A stretch of DNA of 30,116 nt from an uncultured Prevotella sp. (GTDB lineage: Bacteria > Bacteroidota > Bacteroidia > Bacteroidales > Bacteroidaceae). Made by a program: the position numbers and the translations under genes. Positions 25,387-30,116 of the stretch are shown piece by piece. Within the stretch, counting starts at the first letter, position 1. The number at the start of each line of letters is the position of its first letter. Location of the stretch: positions 1 to 30,116 of the forward strand of contig CAAGEG010000145.1 in NCBI GenBank assembly GCA_900768785.1, given 5' to 3'. Under the pieces are notes generated by a model that was given only the letters and a program-made list of their open reading frames with translations, was not told where the DNA came from and did no database searches.

Positions 25387-25917
25387 TTATACTTTTAGAA
25401 GGCTTGTAATATCAGTTCCTTCATCAAAAGTTTCGCGTCCATTGAGGTTCTCGTTCACAAGTTCTATCAAGAAATTTACGTATATTTTCTTTGGGTTAAA
25501 CTTCTTAACAAGATTATAAGCAGCCTTCATTGTACCTCCGGTTGCCAACAAATCATCGTGTAACAACAAAATATCATTCTCGTTAATGGCATCTTTGTGT
25601 ATTTCTATTGTGTCTGTTCCATATTCTTTTGAATAACTTTCCTGCACTGTTTCTGCTGGAAGCTTACCGGGTTTCCTGCATAATACTACTCCCGCATTAA
25701 GTCTTACCGCTAATGCAGATGACATTACAAAACCACGACTTTCAATACCTACGATTTTAGTGATGCCTTTATCCTTGTATAAATCGTATAATTCGTCATT
25801 TATTATCTTTAGACATTCAGGATTTTTAAATAATGTTGTAACATCTCTAAAGTTAATTCCCTTCTGCGGAAAATCAGGAATACATCTCAGATTTTCCAAT
25901 AATTTTTTGTTGTTCAT
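25387..25917 (-). CDS. apt: Adenine phosphoribosyltransferase
   Basis: Apt makes AMP from adenine and PRPP in purine salvage. The 176 residues include the type I phosphoribosyltransferase fold: FRDVTTLF near 23-30, GIESRGF near 57-63 and the PRPP loop in LLLHDDLLATGGTMKA near 116-131 (family form vDDLLATGGT). Length is normal. The gene lies between mnmG and uvrC on the same strand; 212 bp separate it from mnmG, with parS site 2 at the mnmG side. A strong terminator follows it. Confidence 0.96.
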   Translation of the reverse strand: MNNKKLLENLRCIPDFPQKGINFRDVTTLFKNPECLKIINDELYDLYKDKGITKIVGIESRGFVMSSALAVRLNAGVVLCRKPGKLPAETVQESYSKEYGTDTIEIHKDAINENDILLLHDDLLATGGTMKAAYNLVKKFNPKKIYVNFLIELVNENLNGRETFDEGTDITSLLKV

Positions 25918-26111
25918 CTTGATTATATTTTATTAATTTCCTATTCGATCTATTCATGAAATTTACTTTAACTCGTCAAATTATAGCCAATCTTAATAAT
26001 TATAAGTCTTGCATTATACAGTTTACTTTTTTATGCGTTTACACATAATTATTCTGTCGTCGTTTTATGCTCTTAACTATGAATTCAGCGAATAATATGG
26101 ATATTTTTACC

Positions 26112-26127
26112 CGTTTCACGTGAAACA
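26112..26127. promoter_or_regulatory. parS site 2 (ParB binding site)
   Basis: CGTTTCACGTGAAACA matches the parS consensus at 15 of 16 positions, again with a perfect 14-bp core. It begins 1,040 bp from parS site 1 and ends 2 bp short of the mnmG stop codon. Confidence 0.9.
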
Positions 26128-26129
26128 TT

Positions 26130-28001
26130 TTACCTATTCATCAATATAAGTAGTATGTTTATATCGCTTGGAGATACACCGGGTATTCTTTCTGCTTGTG
26201 CTAATGTTTCAGGATTAATAGCTGTCAATTTCTGTCTTGCTTCCGTCGATAGTTGTTGCATTTCCATGTAGTTGAAATGGCCCTTTATCTTGATGTTTTC
26301 CAGCCTGTGCATTTTCTCGGCAACGATCTTTTCTCTTTCTATATAGCCTTTATATTTCATTTTAATTTCCGCTGCCTCAGCTATTTCTTCCTTTCTATTA
26401 GGAAGTGAAGCAATTACTTCGTTTAATTTTGGCGCTATTTTTGAAAGATTTAGCAGGTTTATCTGAGGTCGTGAAACCAAATCTATAGCTTTACAACCTT
26501 CTTTTATTGGAGTTGTCCCAAGATTTTCCAATATGCCATTAACGTCTTTCGGCTTTATGTGCTCTTGTTGACAGAAGTTTATTATAGCTGATATACCTTC
26601 TTCTTTTGTTTTCCACCAATCGTGTCTTTCTTTTGTGGCAAGTCCTATTTTATAGGATTTCTCCGTAAGCCTCGCATCTGCGTCATCTTGCCTAAGCAAT
26701 ATTCTATATTCAGCACGACTGGTAAACATGCGGTAAGGTTCATCTACTCCTTTGGTGACAAGATCATCAATTAGAACACCTATATATGATTCGTCTCTAT
26801 GCATTGTAAATGGATTCCCATTATTACAATACAAAGCCGCATTAATTCCCGCAACAAGACCCTGACCACCGGCTTCTTCATATCCCGTTGTACCATTTAC
26901 TTGTCCTGCGAAGAACAATCCTTTAATAATTTTAGATTCCAGCGTGTGTTTTAGTTGTGTGGGGTCAAAAAAATCATATTCGATAGCATATCCCGGTCTA
27001 TATATTTTTACCTCTCTAAATGCAGGAATCTTTCTTAATGCTTCTATTTGGGTTTCCATCGGCATACTTGATGAAAACCCATTTAGATACATTTCGTTTG
27101 TGTCTTCACCTTCAGGTTCTAAGAAAAGAGGATGTTGTTCTTTATCAGGAAATGTCTTAAGTTTAGTTTCTATAGATGGGCAGTATCTTGGACCTATGCT
27201 TTTAATTTGTCCATTGTATAATGGCGAATCATCTATGGCTTCCATCAATGTCCTGTGTACATCTACATTTGTATAGCATATCCAACAAGGCAGTTGTTGA
27301 AGTTTTTTATCTGTGCCCATGAAACTGAATTTATGGAAATCGTTCTCTCCGTCTTGTTTTTCCATATCTTCAAAATGAACAGAGCGTTTGTCTATCCTCA
27401 CCGGTGTCCCTGTTTTCATTCGTCCAAAACGAATGCCCTTTTGTGCAATACTTTCAGTAAGTCTTGAAACGGAAGGTTCTGCAATTCTTCCTCCCTGCAG
27501 TTGGTGTTTACCTATGTGCAACAATCCATTGAGGAATGTTCCGGCTGTAATTACAACAGACTTTGCCTTTATCTCTACGCCCCAAATGGTTTTTACTCCG
27601 GTTATGTTCTTTCCTTCTGTAATTATTTCACATACTTGATCTTGCCAAATGTCAAGATTATCGGTTCGGTCGAGTGTTTCTCTCCATTTCCAAATGAATT
27701 TCTCACGGTCGCATTGTGCACGTGGGCTCCATACAGCTGGACCTTTGGAACGATTTAGCATACGAAATTGTATAGCAGTAGCATCTGAAATTAGTCCCAT
27801 CTGACCACCAAGAGCATCAATCTCCCTTACTATTTGTCCTTTTGCAATACCACCAATAGCCGGGTTGCAACTCATTTGAGCTATTTTATTCATGTCCATA
27901 GTCACCAAACATGTTTTGGCTCCCATGTTTGCAGCAGCTGTAGCAGCTTCGCATCCCGCATGTCCGGCACCAATGATAATGACGTCGTATTTTAAATTCA
28001 T
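26130..28001 (-). CDS. mnmG: tRNA uridine 5-carboxymethylaminomethyl modification enzyme MnmG (GidA)
   Basis: MnmG, with MnmE, adds the carboxymethylaminomethyl group to U34 of certain tRNAs, using FAD, NADH and methylene-tetrahydrofolate. At 623 residues it has the FAD-binding GAGHAG at 11-16, MSCNPAIGG at 43-51, GTFLNGLLHIGKH near 154-166, C274 in RYCPSIE (a catalytic cysteine in the family) and GQVNGTTGYEEAGGQG before the C-terminal helical domain that binds MnmE. It sits beside a parS site, as gidA often lies near origins. It begins a leftward group with apt; mnmE is not in the window. Confidence 0.97.
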   Translation of the reverse strand: MNLKYDVIIIGAGHAGCEAATAAANMGAKTCLVTMDMNKIAQMSCNPAIGGIAKGQIVREIDALGGQMGLISDATAIQFRMLNRSKGPAVWSPRAQCDREKFIWKWRETLDRTDNLDIWQDQVCEIITEGKNITGVKTIWGVEIKAKSVVITAGTFLNGLLHIGKHQLQGGRIAEPSVSRLTESIAQKGIRFGRMKTGTPVRIDKRSVHFEDMEKQDGENDFHKFSFMGTDKKLQQLPCWICYTNVDVHRTLMEAIDDSPLYNGQIKSIGPRYCPSIETKLKTFPDKEQHPLFLEPEGEDTNEMYLNGFSSSMPMETQIEALRKIPAFREVKIYRPGYAIEYDFFDPTQLKHTLESKIIKGLFFAGQVNGTTGYEEAGGQGLVAGINAALYCNNGNPFTMHRDESYIGVLIDDLVTKGVDEPYRMFTSRAEYRILLRQDDADARLTEKSYKIGLATKERHDWWKTKEEGISAIINFCQQEHIKPKDVNGILENLGTTPIKEGCKAIDLVSRPQINLLNLSKIAPKLNEVIASLPNRKEEIAEAAEIKMKYKGYIEREKIVAEKMHRLENIKIKGHFNYMEMQQLSTEARQKLTAINPETLAQAERIPGVSPSDINILLILMNR

Positions 28002-28023
28002 TTGTTTCTATCTTATAACCGTG

Positions 28024-28031
28024 CAAATTTA
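28024..28031 (-). promoter_or_regulatory. Probable mnmG -7 promoter element
   Basis: On the minus strand the sequence reads TAAATTTG, exact for TAnnTTTG, with ATTG (28054-28057) 22 bp further up as a weak -33. The start would be near 28017, about 16 nt before the ATG. From 28058 to 28240 I see no gene or convincing motif. Confidence 0.45.
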
Positions 28032-28240
28032 CAAAATCTTTTCTAATAACTTTCAATATTATATGTTTTTGCATTTTGATTATGCTAAGCCTATATAATC
28101 AAATTGCAAATTTGTTTTGCCTATAAACGTTCACATGAATAAGTGTTTTGAACAAGGGCGTATAAATCGCAACTTAGCCATTATATTTGGAATAGTAGAT
28201 AATGTTGCCTTTGTAAAATGTGAATAATATAACACAAATA

Positions 28241-28284
28241 TCGGCATGATATCTCTAACTATATTATCTGCGATACCATGCCGA
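28241..28284. terminator. Stem-loop, probable terminator
   Basis: TCGGCATGATATC (28241-28253) pairs with GATACCATGCCGA (28272-28284) at 12 of 13 positions around an 18-nt loop. On the plus strand it is followed at 28289 by six T after a short gap. On the minus strand it lies 26 bp past the stop of the C-terminal-domain fragment, so it may be the old terminator of that broken gene. Confidence 0.55.
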
Positions 28285-28310
28285 ATGACTTTTTTATAAT
28301 GAATAGATGT

Positions 28311-28511
28311 TTACAAAGCGACCTTTTTCTGTGTTTTGCCTGCCTTGATGATATATATACCACAAGGCAATCCTGTTATAATATTATCTTTTGTGCGACA
28401 AATGCAACGACCGTTCATATCATATATTTTCACCAACGTTCCGACAGGACACAAAAACAGCGTTTCTTGCACCATCCCGTATGGAGTAATGTAAGAAACG
28501 CTGTTTCTGCC
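28311..28511 (-). pseudogene. Orphan C-terminal fragment of a secreted protein (type IX sorting-like tail)
   Basis: The minus-strand frame encodes about 66 residues ending in a stop at 28311, with VKIYDMNGR, then IITGLPCGIYIIKAG and a short basic end, KTQKKVAL. The pattern (hydrophobic-K-I/V-Y-x-x-x-G-R, then GLPxGIYIIK) is that of type IX secretion or related Bacteroidetes C-terminal sorting domains. The frame is closed upstream by a stop at 28512-28514, so the secreted protein that should precede it is absent. The first Met is at 28475, but a lone tail makes no sense as a gene, so I read it as a remnant. It could be translated as a 54-residue peptide, which I think unlikely. Confidence 0.65.
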
Positions 28512-28639
28512 TTATTTCGATAATGAATTATACAATCTTCATGCCACAAACCCTTACCGACACATTTCATACCATCGTTGACATGGTTTCTTGTATCATG
28601 CACTATGGTTTTGACATATTGTCTGATGTTTTCGGTCAT
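28430..28639 (-). CDS. Hypothetical small ORF, uncertain
   Basis: A 69-residue hydrophilic frame beginning MTENIRQYVKTIVHD, with no domain I recognise. It has no convincing promoter, and its 3' part runs through the inverted repeat at 28455-28506 and overlaps the sorting-domain fragment in another frame. The opposing frame at 28523-28693 competes for the same DNA. At most one is likely to be real. Confidence 0.2.
   Translation of the reverse strand: MTENIRQYVKTIVHDTRNHVNDGMKCVGKGLWHEDCIIHYRNKAETAFLTLLHTGWCKKRCFCVLSERW
28455..28506. repeat. Nested inverted repeat with perfect 14-bp arms
   Basis: AAACAGCGTTTCTT (28455-28468) is the exact reverse complement of AAGAAACGCTGTTT (28493-28506). Within the 24-nt loop CCAT (28472-28475) and ATGG (28481-28484) can form a second small stem. 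It overlaps the N-terminal end of the sorting-domain fragment and lies just before a small plus-strand ORF. It is too short for a MITE. It could be a transcript hairpin or a recombination footprint. Confidence 0.6.
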
Positions 28640-28693
28640 TATAGTGGCATAATTGGACTAAAATTTCAGTTTTACGAAACCGATAACAAATAA
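28523..28693 (+). CDS. Hypothetical small ORF (56 residues), uncertain
   Basis: ATG at 28523 opens a frame MNYTIFMPQTLTDTFHTIVD that ends at 28693; an internal ATG at 28541 would give 50 residues. The composition is protein-like, with a moderately hydrophobic middle (MVSCIMHYGFDIL). It follows the inverted repeat at 28455-28506. There is no recognised domain or convincing promoter, and an antisense frame overlaps it. It may be a small protein, a fragment or chance. Confidence 0.22.
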   Translation: MNYTIFMPQTLTDTFHTIVDMVSCIMHYGFDILSDVFGHYSGIIGLKFQFYETDNK

Positions 28694-28763
28694 TGTCTTT
28701 ATTCTTATTGATTTTTAATAACTTTGCAGCGCATTCGCAATAAATGCGTTTGCAAACATAATA

Positions 28764-29005
28764 TAAATTTGGAAGTGCATTCCATACTTTGTCCGACCCT
28801 GTGATACTTCGACAACTTCACAAACCAATGACGAGGACAAGTAGAGAAGGTGCTCCCTTGGATTCGTATTATCGTAATCCGATATACGTTCAAGGTGAGG
28901 CTTTATCTATCTTGGTTCGTTATTGGGCAGTCGAAGGCCTCACAGGTGAGCAGGATATGATGAGGTCTCACTTCTTTTTATGTGTATAGAAAGAAATATT
29001 ACACA
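28764..29005 (+). promoter_or_regulatory. Long leader of the leucine-rich-repeat gene with a -7-like element and GTGAG/CTCAC stems
   Basis: TAAATTTG at 28764-28771 matches the -7 consensus, but the nearest TTTG upstream is only 11 bp away. The following 230 bp look less AT-rich than their surroundings and can fold: GTGAGGC (28895-28901) pairs with GCCTCAC (28937-28943), and CTCAC (28939-28943) can instead pair with GTGAG (28946-28950); GAGGTCTCAC follows at 28972. Alternative pairings suggest a structured leader but match no riboswitch I know. A frame at 28789-28989 begins with TTG and has no recognised domain, so I do not call it a gene. Confidence 0.3.
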
Positions 29006-30046
29006 ATGAAAAAGGTATTTTTACTACTTGTTTTGTCTATCTTTGCAATAATAGCAAAGGCTTCAGTGACCTTAAATGGCATCAATTACAACATCAATTC
29101 GTCACTTTGCACCGCTGTGGTTATCAAAAGTAACTATGAAGGAGACCTCGAAATTCCTGAAACCATCAACGTTGATGGAGTTAATTATGAAGTGACGGGA
29201 ATTGAAAAGTACGCATTTCAAACTTCCTATCTATTGACCTCAGTGAAGTTACCAAAATCTATTAAAAGCATCGGTACTTTAGCATTTGCAAACGGAAAAG
29301 AAATAAACATTTACATAGAAGACTTAAGCTCATGGTGTAATATCTCACATGAATACTCTTCTAAAACTACAGGTGGACAAACTTTCTATAAACCTATTGC
29401 TGACTACAGACTTTTTCTAAACAACACAGAAATCTCCACTTTAGAAGTCCCTTCAGATGTAACATATCTTAGTTCCAATACATTTGCAGGTTGTACAAGC
29501 ATATCAAAGGTAGTAATTTATGACAATATAAAATCTCTCGGTAAATTTACATTTGCGTACTGTAACAATCTATCATCAGTTGAACTAGGAGAAAATATAA
29601 CCAGTATCGGTGAATGTTGCTTTGTAGGCTGTACAAAAATTGAGAATCTTGAATTACCAATGTCTTTGAGGACACTAGAGATAGGTGCATTACAGTCTTT
29701 AAATTTGAAGGAAATACGAATACCTGGCAGTGTTAGAACAATTGAATCTGGCTGTTTTCTGAATAATACGCAATTAACATCTGTGATTTTTGAAGATTCA
29801 GATTTGGACATTACATTAGTTCATGCTCCTTTTAGACAAGCTCTTTTTACAGGATGTCCTCTAAGGCAAGTATATTTAGGGAGAAATCTAAAAGAAAAAA
29901 CTATGACCTCTGATGTAAGTTATACGATTTCTCCTTTTAGAAACCAAACTGATTTGACAAATGTAACAATCGGTGAAAATGTTAAGATTATAGGTTCTCC
30001 TCAAATCCGCAACTACGCGCCTAATATGATACAGGAGCGAAAATAA
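29006..30046 (+). CDS. BspA-like leucine-rich-repeat surface protein, probably truncated
   Basis: The protein has a signal peptide (MKKVFLLLVLSIFAIIAKA, cleavage near residue 18) and then Treponema/BspA-type LRR_5 repeats, recognisable as LTSVKLPKSIKSIGTLAFA, ISKVVIYDNIKSLGKFTFA, LSSVELGENITSIGECCF and similar. Such proteins often mediate adhesion in oral and gut Bacteroidetes. The start at 29006 is chosen over 28982 because it begins the signal peptide. At 346 residues it ends with ENVKIIGSPQIRNYAPNMIQERK-like sequence (residues about 324-346) that leaves the repeat pattern, and no sorting tail follows. This suggests a truncation near 29995. Partner, anchor and regulation are unknown. Confidence 0.8.
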   Translation: MKKVFLLLVLSIFAIIAKASVTLNGINYNINSSLCTAVVIKSNYEGDLEIPETINVDGVNYEVTGIEKYAFQTSYLLTSVKLPKSIKSIGTLAFANGKEINIYIEDLSSWCNISHEYSSKTTGGQTFYKPIADYRLFLNNTEISTLEVPSDVTYLSSNTFAGCTSISKVVIYDNIKSLGKFTFAYCNNLSSVELGENITSIGECCFVGCTKIENLELPMSLRTLEIGALQSLNLKEIRIPGSVRTIESGCFLNNTQLTSVIFEDSDLDITLVHAPFRQALFTGCPLRQVYLGRNLKEKTMTSDVSYTISPFRNQTDLTNVTIGENVKIIGSPQIRNYAPNMIQERK

Positions 30047-30116
30047 TCTGCATCGTTAGTAAAAAGGGGGCACAGTGCATCGAATGTCACCATAAAGACA
30101 TATAAATACCCCTTAC
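30047..30116. other. Tail of the window after the leucine-rich-repeat gene
   Basis: No gene is visible. GCATCG occurs twice (near 30050 and 30078) and GTAAAAAGGGGG near 30058 faces CCCCTTAC at the very end. These could be part of a terminator or the edge of a mobile element continuing outside the window. Confidence 0.3.

Noticed and set aside
28789..28989. 66-residue plus-strand ORF before the leucine-rich-repeat gene
   Set aside because: It begins with TTG, has no recognised domain, and overlaps the likely leader; kept only as part of that leader.
30047..30116. Insertion-sequence end
   Set aside because: GGGGG/CCCC arms suggest it, but no transposase, target duplication or second end is visible within the window.

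Overview
The window looks like a chromosomal segment of a low-GC member of the Bacteroidales, most probably Prevotella or a close relative. Three things point there. Several genes have the Bacteroidetes promoter (-33 TTTG, about 19 bp, -7 TAnnTTTG), clearest in front of leuS. There is a gene for the type IX secretion component PorZ. The right end carries a BspA-like leucine-rich-repeat surface protein and a fragment of a secretion-type C-terminal domain. No rRNA, tRNA, CRISPR or intact insertion sequence was recognised.

Layout. Positions 1-764 are non-coding and very AT-rich: a 22-bp tandem repeat array, a strong hairpin, a palindrome and a cluster of DnaA-box-like 9-mers. nadA (NAD synthesis) follows on the plus strand. 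From 11728 down to 1865 the minus strand holds leuS, a YitT-family membrane protein, rdgB and then an envelope block: a GT2 glycosyltransferase, porZ, a polytopic GT-C-like protein and a GtrB-like polyprenyl-phosphate glycosyltransferase. mutS is divergent from leuS, with a second 22-bp array between them. A bidirectional terminator separates mutS from the convergent lgt, ychF and polA. A polyprenyl diphosphate synthase gene diverges from polA and converges on deoC; deoC, mazG and dtd form a minus-strand group. A third 22-bp array separates dtd from uvrC. Two near-perfect parS centromere sites, 1.04 kb apart, lie just upstream of uvrC and just past the end of mnmG, with apt between them. From about 28.2 kb the region looks accessory: a stem-loop, an orphan C-terminal-domain fragment, a nested inverted repeat, small ORFs of uncertain reality and a BspA-like gene that seems to be cut short.

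How it fits together. Most genes are housekeeping: translation fidelity (leuS, dtd, mnmG), DNA replication and repair (polA, mutS, uvrC), nucleotide-pool sanitation and salvage (rdgB, mazG, apt, deoC), lipid carriers and lipoproteins (polyprenyl synthase, lgt) and NAD synthesis. The unusual layer is chromosomal architecture. Two parS sites, a DnaA-box-like cluster, and three arrays of the same diverged 22-bp, roughly two-helical-turn repeat, all in intergenic DNA, suggest an origin-proximal region with an uncharacterised DNA-binding site family. The second point of interest is porZ sitting inside a glycosyltransferase block, which fits PorZ's known link to an anionic surface polysaccharide.
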